From: Diogma glabrata
Lineage: Eukaryota > Arthropoda > Insecta > Diptera > Cylindrotomidae
Length of the DNA stretch: 64,000 nt
Direction of reading: 5' to 3'
NCBI GenBank assembly: GCA_963693315.1
Contig: OY856188.1
Coordinates: 161,239,058-161,303,057, forward strand
In this document: positions 36,451-47,197 of the stretch, piece after piece
Numbering within the stretch: the first letter of the stretch is position 1
How the letters are laid out: each line of letters starts with the position of its first letter
Made by a program: the position numbers and the translations under genes
Notes under the pieces: model-generated
What the model was told of the DNA's origin: nothing
The model's database searches: none
The model's input: the letters and a program-made list of their open reading frames with translations, nothing else

Positions 36451-36925
36451 AAAAATTAAATTTAATGAATTAATCAAATAATCAAATATTGTTAAACAAT
36501 TTAGTCAATTATTTATGAAATAAAATTAAAAATTCTATTATTTTCTGATTTTTTTTGATTTTTTTCTATTGAAAAACTTATATCAAACTTTAAATTAATT
36601 TTTTTTAATGATTTAGTTGGGATAAAAAAACAAATTATATACCAAAATACTCCACCAATATTGAGCTATTGAAAACCGATTTAAAATCGGATCACCCAGT
36701 ACCATTTTATTTACAAAAAACCAACAGTACTTTCGCTTGAAAATAGGTGTATAAATATGTATAACGAAAAAAAAAAAAAAATTTATAAAAAAAAAAAAAA
36801 CTATGTAAAAACCTTCCTGTATTCGAATGCAACGTTGTGTCCAAATTTCAAAAGATTCGATCAAGTACTTTCGGAGATTACCTATTTTGAACAAACGAAC
36901 ATTTACATTTTTATTTATATAGAAG

Positions 36926-37239
36926 ATAGATAGATAGATAACACTTTATATTTTAAATAAACGTCATTCTGTTGTTAGGAAAATGTTATCGTGTAGTTGT
37001 CCCAATCACGGTGAAATTGTTTGCAAAAAGTTTTTCTTTGCATGAATAATAAACTTTCAACTTCGAGATGAGGTTGTCATTACTTCCATTTTTTTTAGTG
37101 TATGAACAACGATGGATAGAAAAAAATCCGAGTATAAAGCTATATCTACAGTTCTAAACAAGAAAAACCGCAGATAAAACAGAGAATAGAAGAATATCCT
37201 TGGAGTCATTTTTTGTTCTATCGTGTTTCATCATACAAT
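36926..37239. other. Unassigned sequence with a short (GATA)n run
   Basis: AGATAGATAGATAGATAACA follows the end of the duplicated unit. No coding region is recognised up to the start of the gypsy fragment. Confidence 0.4.
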
Positions 37240-38172
37240 ACAAACAGCGTTATATCCGAGGACATATCTTCTATTTGCGTTCATACAAATTATGCACGGA
37301 CTATGTAGACTTATTCCACTGTCCGAGGACCCATTGACTTACACCGATGCTTACACGCATAAAATAAAACTAGTGGCAGGAACTACGCCTATACACGTAA
37401 AGAATTATAGATAACCTTATGCGCAAAGGAGGGAAATCAGCAGACAAGTAGAGAAGCTCTTGAGAGAAGACCTAATTGAGCATTCCCGCAGTCCTTGGAA
37501 TTCTGCATTATTAGTTGTACCGAAGAAAAGTGACACCACTGAAAAAAATGGCGGTTGGTAATCACCTACAGGAAATTAAACAACGTTATTGTGGGGGAGG
37601 TATATCCTTTACCGAATACTGCGGAGATACTAGACCAGCTGGGTAATTCGCAATATTTTTCGACCTTAGATCTGGCGTCAGATTTTCATCAAATAGAATT
37701 AGAAGAAGGGAGCAAGCAGTACACCGCTTTCAGTACCCCGGATGCACACTACCAATTTCAGAGGCTGCCGTTTGGATTGAAAACGTCACCTACAGCATTC
37801 CAAAGAATGATGAACATCGCCCTCACAGGTTTAAGGGATCAGTCTTGTTTAATCTATATGGATGATATCTGCGTCTACTCAAAAAAGCTTGAAGACGACA
37901 ATTTAAATATCAGGCAGATATTTGAGCAGTTACGCATGCATAATCTAAAGTTACAGCCAAAAAATGTATATTCCTCAGAAAGGTAGCTGAATATTTGGGA
38001 CATTTCATTACGGCAAGGGGTATACTACTGGACCCTGCAAAAATAGAAGTGGTGAAAAATTATCCGGCGTGCAAGGATGCAGATGAATTATTATCGCCAA
38101 TTTATTAGGAATTTCAGTCTATACGCTAGGCCACTTAATGCTCTGTTAAGGAAAAATTCGGAGTTCAATTGG
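37240..38172 (+). pseudogene. pol: Ty3/gypsy-like reverse transcriptase fragment
   Basis: This is the palm and fingers of a Ty3/gypsy reverse transcriptase. It contains REDLIEHSRSPWNSALLVVP, YRKLNNVIVGEVYPLP, FSTLDLASDFHQIELEEGSK, FQRLPFGLKTSPTAFQRMMN, YMDDICVYSK with the catalytic YMDD, and VAEYLGHFITARGILLDPAK. Frameshifts or stops occur near 37,412, 37,556, 37,985 and 38,105. Gag, protease, RNase H, integrase and LTRs are absent. The frame ends around NSEFNWL, where it is joined directly to LINE sequence at about 38,173. RT identity is certain, and the lineage within Ty3/gypsy is not resolved. Confidence 0.88.
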
Positions 38173-38173
38173 C

Positions 38174-38711
38174 TTATATGAGCAACTTATTTCTTGGTTA
38201 CAAAGCTTTATATCTGAGCGTAATTTTCGTGTTAATGTTGATGGTGTCTCATCCGACGCATTTTCAACTAATGCTGATGTTCCTCAAGGTTCCGTTTTAT
38301 CACCTACTCTTTCTTTTCTACATCAATGATCTGCTAGATTCTACAGGTAATCCCATCCATAGTTTTGCTGATGATAGCACGCTTCATGCGTCTCATGAAA
38401 TGCCAAATCTTTATGCCCCTCAACACTTAATGTCGCTAGATCAAACTTGATAGAGTCATTAAATATTGATTTAAAAATAATCTTAGATCGGGGAGTTGCT
38501 AATAGTCTTGAATTCAACACAAGTAAAACTCAAGCTTGCCATTTTTCTAGGTTAACAACACCTAATCCGTTTTCGTTAAAGTATGATTCAAATGATTTTG
38601 AAGAGAAAGAATCTATTAGACTTCTAGGAGTTGACTTTGAAAATAATATGAAATGCAACGCTCATATTTTTAGCCAAGCTAAGAACGCTGTTCAAAAATT
38701 AGGATTTTTGG
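38174..38711 (+). pseudogene. LINE reverse transcriptase palm fragment (same family as 55.0-57.0 kb)
   Basis: Broken frames read LISWLQSFISERNFRVNVDG, DVPQGSVLSPTL, YINDLLDSTGNPIHSFADDS and SLEFNTSKTQACHFSRL, then ESIRLLGVDF and SQAKNAVQKLGFL. This is the catalytic part of a Jockey/I-like LINE RT, including FADD. The copy near 55-57 kb has nearly the same wording (FRVNVDGVSSEIFSTN, GFADDSTLHVSHE, AKNAVQKLGFL). Frameshifts occur near 38,190-38,330 and 38,445. At 38,711 it changes to a different LINE. Confidence 0.82.
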
Positions 38712-39390
38712 ACGTGGGGTGCATACTCCAGCTACCCTCCGCATAACTGCTCTAAGTCTGGTTTACCCAGTGGCTGAGTACGGCGCACCAGTCTGGTTGA
38801 ATAGCACACATACTCAAAAAGTTGACTGCCAGCTGCATGCCACGATGCGTACTATAAGTGGTACTATCAGGTCCACTCCTTTAACTTGGCTTCTTGTGTT
38901 AAGCAATATCACTCTACCTGCACTCAGACTCTTGCATGCGCTCATGCGTGAACATAAAAAGGTAAACAACAATAACACGTTACCCTTGCACGATTATTAC
39001 GGTGACCACACTCGTTGTCGATTAAAGTCAAAAAATCCTCCCCACAAAACTGCCAGCAACCTGGTGGCAACTAATTTTAATATCTTGGATGCCAGGGACA
39101 CCTCCTGCAATCATTACATTTACAACACACTTGGCCTTTCTATTACTAACCCGGCATCTGCTCAACCCGGTTGCGTGCGATCTGCCACAAACCTGGACTA
39201 CACTAAACCGAATAAGAACGAATAATGGACGTTGTGCTGATTCTTTCTACAAGTGGGGCATTTCAGAGTCCCCTCAACGTGACTGCGGAGCTCCACAACA
39301 AACCTTAAACCCATTGCAACTGTGTGTCCAATTCGACGATACAATGACGACAGATATTCATTTGACAACTCTCGATGTAGTAGCATAGAT
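38712..39390 (+). pseudogene. C-terminal half of a second LINE ORF2
   Basis: From TWGA and HTPATLRITALSLVYPVAEY the frame continues with GAPVWLNSTHTQKVDCQLHA, TMRTISGTIRSTPLTWLLVL and SNITLPALRLLHALMREHKK. After a shift near 39,160 it gives RTNNGRCADSFYKWGISESP followed by CGAPQQTLNPLQLC. That is the thumb region and C-terminal cysteine motif of another Jockey-superfamily LINE. The join with the preceding fragment falls at the equivalent position in both proteins. The stop is at about 39,388. Confidence 0.8.
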
Positions 39391-39520
39391 AAACTCACTC
39401 AATGTAAACATCTAATGTTCAAATGTACTGCCCAATGTTCAAATATTTTATTTTTTCACTTTTAACTCGAAGACGCGCAATCAAATAAGCTCATTTAATG
39501 TATATTCATGTTTTGTTTTA

Positions 39521-39548
39521 GGTAGATTCTATAAAAAAATCTACCTAG
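39521..39548 (+). other. LINE 3' tail hairpin GGTAGATT...AATCTACC
   Basis: TAGGTAGATTCTATAAAAAAATCTACCTA forms an 11-12 bp stem. Versions at 32,077-32,103 and 43,800-43,829 follow other LINE remnants and share the flank TTTAAGTTTTATT. It is probably part of the 3' UTR recognised by the LINE's reverse transcriptase. Confidence 0.6.
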
Positions 39549-39802
39549 TTTAAGTTTTATTTTTATTTTATATGTGTCACAAAAAAAACCATATGACAAA
39601 TAATTGTATAGTTTATATTTAAATCGTTATGTTTTATGGTCATTAATTATTACTAAAAACGCTATTACATTTCGTTAATTTGTTTTTGCGTTACTTTACG
39701 AGCAATGTTTTGCAACACTGATATAAAATCTACCTAAAATATAAAATGCGAATGTGACTTGGTTTGAGGAGTTTTCATCCTCCATTCTATCTTACAATAC
39801 TA

Positions 39803-40988
39803 GGTCATTCAATAAGTCCGTAGGATGACACATAGATGGCGTTACTAGAATTTTTTTCATATGGTTTTTATTTAGTACTAACCTTCAAACGATACGTGTA
39901 TAAATTTGACAGCAATCTGACTATTGATTTGTGAGTTATAGCATTTTGTGTGAAGCAACTTTTGTTTTTGAAAAAAAAATGGAAAAAAGCGAATTTCGAA
40001 TTTTAATAAAGCATTGCTTTTTGATGATAAAAAATACAGTGGAAACCAAACAATGGCTTGATAAACATTATCCAAACTCTGCTTCATCGAGACAAATGGT
40101 AGAGAAGTGGATTGCTGAATTTAAATGTGGTCGTACCAGCACAAAAGATGCAGAGCGCAGTGGACGCCCAAATGAGGCTGTTATTCCTGTTATTACATGA
40201 ACATTTGGGTATGCAAAAGCTCTGTGCAAATTGGATGCCGCATGAGCTCACAGTCGACCAAAAACAACAACGAATCAATGCTTCGGAGGAGTCTATGGCA
40301 CTGTTAAACCGCAATTAAATGGAATTTTATCGAAGATATATGACAATGGATGAGACATGGTTTCATAATTACACACCAGAATCCAAAAGACAGTCAGCTG
40401 AGTGGACAGCAGTCGACGAACCGAATCCAAAGCGAGCAAAGACGTAACAGTCGGCCGGTAAGGTGATGGCGTCTGTATTTTGGGATACGAACGGAATAAT
40501 ATTCATCGACTATCTCCAAAAAGGAACCACCATCAACAGCGACTATTACTGTGAACTTTTGGATCGATTGAAAGCTGAAATCGCAAAGAAACGGCCACAA
40601 TTGCAAAAGAAAAAAGTGTTGTTTCACCAAGATAATGCACCGTGTCACAGATCGATGAAAACGATGGCAAAATTGAATGAATTGGGCTTTGAATTGCTTA
40701 CCTACCCACCATATTCTCCAGATTTAGTCCCTAGCGACTTTTTCCTGTTTTCAGATCTCAAGAGAATGCTTGCTGGAAAGAAATTTAAGTCCAATGATGA
40801 AGTAATCGCTGAAACTGAGGCCTATTTTGACGAGAAAGAGAAATCATACTATAAAAGTGGTATAGAAAAGTTGGAAAATCGCTATACTCGTTGTATCGCC
40901 CTCGAAGGCAACTATGTTGAATAAAAAAATCGAGTTTTGTCAAAATGTTGTTTTTTTCTTACTTATCCTACGGACTTATTGAATGACC
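39803..40988 (+). mobile_element. mariner element with both inverted ends
   Basis: GGTCATTCAATAAGTCCGTAGGAT at 39,803 is matched in reverse by ATCCTACGGACTTATTGAATGACC ending at 40,988, 24 bp. TA precedes the left end. The right end is followed by TG, a decayed TA. The element is 1,186 bp, near the usual 1.3 kb, with the difference explained by an internal deletion in the transposase. Confidence 0.92.
39979..40924 (+). pseudogene. mariner transposase, internally deleted
   Basis: Mariner transposases cut and paste the element at TA. The N-terminal helix-turn-helix region is present (MEKSEFRILIKHCFLMIKNT, SSRQMVEKWIAEFKCGRTST). About 45 codons are missing near 40,190, where SGRPNEAVIP runs straight into LHEHLGMQKLCANWMPHELT. 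The D,D34D catalytic triad is recognisable: MDETWFHNY (near 40,350), HQDNAPCHRSMK (near 40,630) and YSPDLVPSDFFLFSDLKRML (near 40,710). Stops lie near 40,198, 40,318 and 40,446. The stretch 40,463-40,924 is open to the natural end GNYVE. It cannot give an active protein. Confidence 0.92.
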
Positions 40989-42109
40989 TGTTATGAAGCC
41001 GAAGTTTGAATTGAAAAATTTAATTTTTAAAAGTATTTGATAAACACCAAACTTATCCAGTTCATCTTAAAGAAATAAATTCAAGAAGACTATTCTATTT
41101 AAGAAACTGCAAATGTTATCACAATTTTCATCTACCATAAATTTGATATTTAAAATAGTACCAGGAGACCAAGAAAATATTGTTTAAAATTGGAAATATT
41201 GTTTCTGCATTCGAGTACCACAATACGACATATGTGCCCATAATTATGAAAGTGGTCTAAGTCAAAATTTGAAAAAAATGAGTTTATCCATTATATCGCA
41301 TTAAATTACTTCAAAATATTGTTTAAAATTGGAAATATTGTTTCTGCACTCGAGTACCACAATACGACATATGTGCCCATAATTATGAAAGTGGTCTAAG
41401 TCAAAATTTGAAAAAAATGGGTTTATCCATTATATCGCATTAAATTAGCCCAATGTAATTTGTACGATATTGTCAAAGAAGATCCGTTATAGAGTACTTG
41501 TTATTTCAACCAAAATGTAATTCATCTAGAGTTAATTATGATAGTAGTCTAAGATAAAATTTGAAGAAAAAAACACAAACAAGTCGAACAAAATGTCAAA
41601 AATAATTGCCAAAACGTTGTGTTGCAAAGTTTTTATACCATCTGACCATAGGCCCATAAAAATGAGCTGTTCCTCCTAAATGTCAAAATTGCACTTTTTT
41701 AAGTGAAATTTAATGGTGACAAAATAATGAGTTGGGAAAATAACTAATAAATAACATTAGAAATTCGAAGTATGCTTTTGGGTTAAGTCATTTATACGCC
41801 GTTCAGTTAATTATGAAAATGGTCTAAGTCAATTTAAACTGTAAAAAGCATATTTCGGAATGAGATTTATACAAAATTTCACATGCATAATAAACTTTCA
41901 TTATTGAAGACTAACAAAGCCCTAAAATAAAATTTTTCATAATAGAGAAATGATTTTTAATTTAATCATTTGCAAACCTTTACATATCTCAAAACAAGAA
42001 ATATATGACTTAGACCACTTTCATAATTATGGGCACATGTATCGAAACTCGTTTGAGTGCGGAAAAGTGAGTTAGTTCCGCACTGATTTTTCATCTCAGC
42101 CTTGCTTTT
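40989..42109. repeat. Tandem 137-bp duplication and inverted repeat upstream of the Crypton
   Basis: Blocks 41,175-41,311 and 41,315-41,447 are near-identical (AAAATTGGAAATATTGTTTC, ACCACAATACGACATATGTG, CTAAGTCAAAATTTGAAAAA). The phrase TGTGCCCATAATTATGAAAG plus TGGTCTAAGTCA recurs inverted at 42,007-42,040. The remainder is AT-rich with no gene. Confidence 0.75.
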
Positions 42110-43430
42110 TCATTTCCGCACTGCTTTTTGATTTCCGCACTGCTGCCAATTTAAAAGACGAACTGGTGCGTTTGTGTTGGTAAACATTTTTATTAATAAA
42201 GTAGAAATGAATGAAAACATTACTTTTGAACCAAGTAGAAAGAGCAATTATGCAAGTTATTGAATGAATATCCTCCAGGAATCGGTGGTTGTGGCATAGG
42301 CTCGCCAACCACTTTCAAGTTTGTTCGGCTTGTTTGATTCGAAATTATTGTAATAGTTGTACCGGCTGAAACATTGCCATTTTCAATGATTGATTCACTG
42401 GATTGAGCAGTGGTTGATGAGGTCGTTGAAACGTTATCAGCTCTAACAATTTTCGAACCCATGATGCTGTCAGCAATTTTACGTTTATTGTTGAGCGAAT
42501 GTTGAATGTATTTTTCTGTAACCTTATCAGACTCCCAACCACCATGTTGCTTAATTGTAGTTAAATTCACTCCCAAATCTGCCAACAAGGATGCAGACGA
42601 TCGACGGAAGCAATGACCAGTGTACTCACCCGGTGACGAAAGATTCAAGAAAATTGCAATTGTTTTCGGATAGCCTCCAATCGTGTTAATGCCGATCGAC
42701 TATTTGATGCATTTGCTTTTACGAAAACCCAAAAAGAATTTGTCGGTGATAACGCCATGAGGACGTAGTCCCCAATACATCTTGAAAATGGATATTTACG
42801 TCCCAATCACTTCCTTCGTTGATGACAAATTGTCGAATGATTTTGGTTTTCGTTTTCGGTACGGTAATTTTAATGCCATTGTCCATGTATTCGACATCCT
42901 TTACGTTCAAATTCAACAATTCGCTTCGTCGACAAGCACCATAGACACCGACAATAAGGGCCACCTTAAAATTGTGAGGTTAGGAAAAACAAAAAAATTA
43001 TCAGCAAATTTTACCTTGTAGCCAAATAAACATCGTCGGGAGCGTCCTTCAGGAATTTGTAGATTTCCTCAATGGTGAAGATTCTTGATTTCTTCGCAAA
43101 ATAATTGTCATTTTGACGCTTCAAAAGAGCTCACAAATTGTTGAATTTTGAGATATCGATGTTGTCCTTCACGTTCAACGTGGATTTTAACATTGAGTAA
43201 ATGCTCCATGTAGTTGACGATTGGAATTGTTTCATTCGGTATCGAAATAAGCAAGCAACTTATTTTCGTCAATCACTTTAATTTTTTTTCACTGCACCAT
43301 TGTTTGAACGCTCGATACGTTTTTTCGTATTTTTTTTTGGATATTACCGGCAATAAACCTTGCAAAGCTCTTTCTGCTGCTCCTTCCAAATCGGAATCCT
43401 CCCCTGAGCTCATTTTTTGCAGTTTCTGAA
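42110..43430 (-). pseudogene. Crypton tyrosine recombinase
   Basis: Cryptons use a tyrosine recombinase to excise and integrate as circles. Reading down from 43,430: SSGEDSDLEGAAERALQGLL, then KYEKTYRAFKQWCSEKK, the core-binding domain (MEHLLNVKIHVER), IFTIEEIYKFLKDAPDDVYL, and the catalytic half. That half shows VGVYGACRRSELLNLNVKDV with the first catalytic Arg, GHCFRRSSASLLADLG with His-x-x-Arg, KQHGGWES and TEKYI with the expected nucleophile Tyr. A tail rich in Ser/Thr follows to 42,220. A GTAAAA...TTTTAAG segment (43,018-42,968) looks like a ~51-bp intron. Frameshifts near 43,280, 43,110 and 42,650-42,720 break the gene. The insect-type Crypton assignment is by motif recollection. Confidence 0.85.
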
Positions 43431-43626
43431 TAAAATAAACGCAAAATGAAAACACGTTTGTAGTGTAGGAACAATCAAGAACAAATGACGTTTTTTTCTT
43501 GCATATAATCCAACTTGCATATGGTCAAGGAATTGTTGATCGATCAATACTTCGCGTAGTTTTTTTGTAGTGATTTTTTGTAACTTTTTTTTTATTTTTT
43601 GTCTATTGAGGTAAGTGCAGAAAACG

Positions 43627-43757
43627 TTGTGTGCAACTCGTTTTGAAATGAATTTTTTTCAGCATACGTCCTAATTTTCAATACTCGCTTTGATCGTATT
43701 GAAAACTTAGGACTAGTACTGGAAAAATCTTCATTTCAAAACTTTTAGCACAAACTA
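43627..43757. other. Long imperfect hairpin
   Basis: The arm GTTTTGAAATGAATTTTTTTC plus CGTCCTAATTTTCAATAC pairs with GTATTGAAAACTTAGGAC plus GAAAAATCTTCATTTCAAAAC around a loop of about 10 bases. The stem totals about 45 bp with bulges. It could be a tiny fold-back element or a small-RNA precursor. Nothing in the sequence decides. Confidence 0.6.
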
Positions 43758-43797
43758 CTATTATATGTATGTATTGTTTTTTTTAATCAATTTTTTG

Positions 43798-43829
43798 TTT
43801 TAGGAAGATTTCATATAAAAATCTACCTA
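43798..43829 (+). other. LINE tail hairpin, third copy
   Basis: AGGAAGATTTCATATAAAAATCTACCT resembles the LINE 3' tail hairpins at 32,077 and 39,521 and is followed by a T-rich run. No adjoining LINE coding sequence is seen. Confidence 0.45.
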
Positions 43830-43944
43830 TTTTTTTAATTTTTTCTCTTTTAACCCAGATTTATTAATAGAAAAAAAAGGATTGATCTTTTAATATTTTA
43901 TGTAACAACCATAATCAGAATTATCAATCAATTTTGTCAATTAC

Positions 43945-45742
43945 TTCGGTCTGAAAGAGCTAAGTATTACATTCATGAGCCAAAAGTGACATTCTTACAC
44001 TTTTTTTACGCATTTCTCGACGTTTTAGGACCTACTGATTCTAAAAAAGCAAAAAAAATATATGTCTGTCTGTCAGCCGGCCGTCACAACCTACGAAATC
44101 TAGAAAACTGCTGGACGGATTTCAAAAATTTTTTTTCTAAAAATACTCAATGGTAAGAGCCCAAAGGACGATGTGTTCGATACCTGCACGGGAAGTGTGT
44201 CTAAAAAATCGTCAAGTGTGCCAAAACAAGGAAATTTGCATATTTTTTGCTTAAAAAACTTTCATTTAAAGTGAGTACGAGTAGGAACATTGAATTTGGA
44301 GAAATCTTGATGGTCGAAATTGGTATGTGAGACCAAAATCTAGATTATTGCATTATAACTTTGGGACTGAAATCCTGAAAAAATTGGGATCAGGTTCAGG
44401 TTCAGGTTTAAAAAAAATAGAAAGTTCAGGTTCAGGTTTCGGGTTCGGGTTCAAAATTTAGAAAAAGAGTACAATATATTTTATTTATTTGTCAAAAAAC
44501 TTTACTTATCTTTCAAAAAAATTCTCATATAATTTAATAATCAAAATATTTTTTAAATTTTCTTCTTTTAAATTTGATCTTTGTGGTGACAATACAGATT
44601 TCAAAGCTGAAAAAGCCTCTCTACGCTTACTTGCATAGGAAACCATTTTTTTTATATTTATTTATGAACCCGAACCTGATGAGTTTTTGGATTCGGGTTC
44701 GGGTTCATAGTTTACAAAAAGACCGAACCTGACCCCATTTGGATTCAGGTTCGGGTTTGGTTTCAGTCCCTGGTTTGTCAAACAAACGTTGTCAAGTGTG
44801 TCAAAAGAAAGATTTTTATTTATTTTCTTACCCAATTTTTTGGAAAAATACATGAAATAGACATGAAATTTTATTATTATTATTGAGAATTATGGCATTA
44901 TAAGTTTGTCAAAAAAATGTTGTCAAGTGTGTCAGAAGAAAGGTTTTCATTTATTTTTTTACCCAATTTTTTGGAAAAAAATAAAATTAATTATTTGTAA
45001 GACATGAAATTTTTTTATTATTAGTGAGAATTATAAGTTAGTCAAAAAAATGTTGTCAAGTGAGTCAAAAGATTGATTTTCATTTATTTTTTTAGAAAAA
45101 AATAAAATTAGTTATTTGTATGAAATGAAATGTATAATGAACATGAAATTATTATTATTGAGAATTTTATTGCATTATAAGTTTGTCAAAAATATATTGT
45201 CAAGTGTGTCAAAAAATGATTTCATTTATTTTTTTAGATAATTGTTTGGAGAAAACAAATTAGCTGTTTGTTTACGTAAATATAATTGAACACGGAAATT
45301 TTTGAATTTGTTATAGTTTTTGAAATATTTTTGGAATTTTGGAAAAGTTTCAATTTTTGATTTTGTAAGAATTTTTGGAATATTTTTAGAATTTTTGAAA
45401 AATTTTAAATATTTTATTTTATTGTAATTTTGGCAATATTTTTAGAATTTTGGAAAAAGTTTCCATTTTTGAATTTTTAAGAATTTTTGGAATATTATTA
45501 AAATTTAGAAAAGTTATACGTTTGATTTTCTTCTAATTTTTGGAATGTTTTTAGAATTTTGAAAAAAATATAGAATTTTTGAATTTTATATATATTTTTA
45601 GAATTTTGAAACAAGTTTCAATTTTTGATTTTGTAAGAATTTTTGGAATATTTCTAGAATTTTGAAAAAGTTTTGATTTTAAATTTTATTATAATTTTTA
45701 TAATTTTGGAAAAAGTTACAATTTTTGATTTTGTTATAATTT
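43945..45742. repeat. Family A repeat, copy 2 (inverted), with an insertion at 44,363-44,770
   Basis: It begins with TTACTTCGGTCTGAAAG and runs through GTAGGACC-type and CTGGACGGATTTC blocks, then ACTTTCATTTAAAGTGAGTA, in reverse order to copies 1 and 3. The ~130-bp GTTGTCAAGTGTGTCAAAAG repeats follow (44,780-45,230), then the ~60-bp TTTTGGAATATTTTTAGAAT repeats (45,300-45,740). It ends abruptly at the LINE 5' region at 45,742. Confidence 0.75.
44363..44770. mobile_element. ~0.4 kb hAT-like non-autonomous element inside Family A
   Basis: GGGACTGAAA and TTTCAGTCCC are inverted ends, and the subterminal regions are filled with CAGGTTCAGGTT / CGGGTTCGGGTTC repeats. The other Family A copies lack this segment and read straight through TATAA.TTTGTCAA. 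I could not find a clear 8-bp duplication, so the class is tentative. Confidence 0.65.
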
Positions 45743-45744
45743 AC

Positions 45745-45970
45745 GCGGGCGAGATGGAGAAGTAGATAAGTCAACAACATCACTTACAAGGAAGTTAAGC
45801 AACACTAGGAAGTATCACAACTTAAACGGGTGACCGCTTGGGAACTTCATCAGAAAAAATATGGAAATATGATTGTAGCACATTGAAGCAGGAATTTCTC
45901 GCCCATGGTATGCCAATATACCTTATCCAGCAGCCCTGGAAACTGGCTAGGGTTCGATGGCCCAGTCACC
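45745..45970 (+). other. 5S rRNA-like 5' region of a LINE
   Basis: GGAAGTTAAGCAACACTAGG and GGTGACCGCTTGGGAAC (45,790-45,846) match the eukaryotic 5S rRNA internal segments GAAGTTAAGCA... and GGGGGACCGCTTGGGAAC, in the right order and spacing. The 5' third of 5S RNA is not recognisable, so this is not a 5S gene. It lies directly before the LINE coding region and may act as, or derive from, a polymerase III internal promoter. Confidence 0.6.
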
Positions 45971-47197
45971 CGTTAATCCAAAAGGTGAATACGAAATTCA
46001 AATGATTAAAGAAACGTACACTAGAAAGAAACAAAACAAAACAAAACCGGAAAAATCAAATATCGACCTTTGGCTACCGTACCCGGACACGAGTAGGAAA
46101 CTGGAATGTCAGAACTCTGATAGAAACATCGAGGTTAGCACAAGTTGAGAAAGTAATGGAAGAATATAACATCGAGATACTAGGACTCAGTGAAGTAAGA
46201 TGGAAAAACAGCGGAGAGTTAACAACAAGTAAGGGAAATTACATGATGTTCTCTGGTAAATCCAACACACATGAACAAGGCGTAGCAATATTAACAACAC
46301 CTAACGCAAAGAAAGCACTTCTCGAATGGAAGCCAATCAGTAGCAGAATAATAACAGTAAGATTCCAATTGAAAATTAGAAACACAACGATCATACAGTG
46401 CTATGAACCTGCGTTGCGACAAAAGATGAATTCTACGAACAGCTCCAAGCAACACTGGCTAGTGCACACCGAAATGACATAAAAAAATACAAGGTGATCT
46501 CAATGCCAAAATTGGAACCGACAACACCGGAATGGAATCAATCATGGGCAAACATGTACTAGAATCAACACGTAACAATAATGGAGATATGCTCATCGAT
46601 TGTTGTGTCACAAATCAACTATTCATAGGAGGCAGCAAGTTCCCACACAAGAACATACACAAATACACTTGGACATCACCAAATGGAAGAACCAAGAATC
46701 AAATTGATCACGTACTGGTGATTTTCTTTTGAATTTCTATCCTCAATACAAGACGTCAGAACAAAGCAAGGAGCGGACATACACAGCGACCATCAACTGG
46801 TAATTGCAACATTCAAAATTAAACCAGCCGCTGTAAAACACAACAAGTCATGTCATAGAAAATTTAACATCAACAGATTGAGCGACAAAAATACAAATAA
46901 CATCTTCAAAGAATCGCTCCAGCTCTATCTACCAAACAACGAAACCACCAGCATTGATGAAAAATGGGAACAAGTTAAAGAAGCTTACGTCAAAACTGCT
47001 ACAGTTGTGCTTGGATACCAAGACAAATCACGAAAACCATGGATTAGCGATGATACCTGGAAGAAAATTGAAGTGCGTCATCAGCTCAAGTTGCAATTGT
47101 GTCACCAGAACACAACCGAGATCTGCAGCAAATATGAAAGTGCAGCAAAATAAGTTAAAAGGATGGCAAGGAATGATCGCAGAAGATATACAGAAAT

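Larger units (their letters stand above)
35070..36749. mobile_element. Fold-back Tc1-like element with both arms from the transposase 3' end
   Basis: The ends CACCTATTTTCAAGCGAAAG and CTTTCGCTTGAAAATAGGTG are flanked by TA on both sides (35068-35069 and 36750-36751). The whole left arm (35,070 to about 35,602) is repeated in reverse in the right arm (about 35,749-35,977 and 36,450-36,749). The centre is a unique 146 bp. Both arms encode the end of a Tc1-type transposase (WNAIVRAHNMMRGVDWHQYF, MREMIAAQGGHIRY), on the minus strand on the left and the plus strand on the right. A LINE tail (35,978-36,450) interrupts the right arm. Neither arm has the catalytic domain, so mobility would need an outside transposase. 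Confidence 0.85.
34539..36925. repeat. Tandem duplication of a ~390 bp unit, second unit split by a Tc1 fold-back
   Basis: Unit 1 (34,539-34,926) and unit 2 (34,927-35,069 plus 36,750-36,925) both run from GAGAACTGAGGACATTTTTACT through ACTAATCGATTAAATTGAGC, CAGCCTACGTTATAAAACATA and TTCAAAAGATTCGATCAAG to CATTTTTATTTATATAGAAGAT. Unit 1 shows the uninterrupted site where the Tc1 element entered unit 2. The end resembles sequence commonly attached to insect Helitrons. Confidence 0.75.

Noticed and set aside
37223..38165. An intact endogenous retrovirus
   Set aside because: Only a broken reverse transcriptase fragment is present. There is no LTR, gag, integrase or env.
45790..45846. 5S rRNA gene
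   Set aside because: Only the internal and 3' parts match. The 5' third and the terminal stem are missing and LINE coding follows directly.
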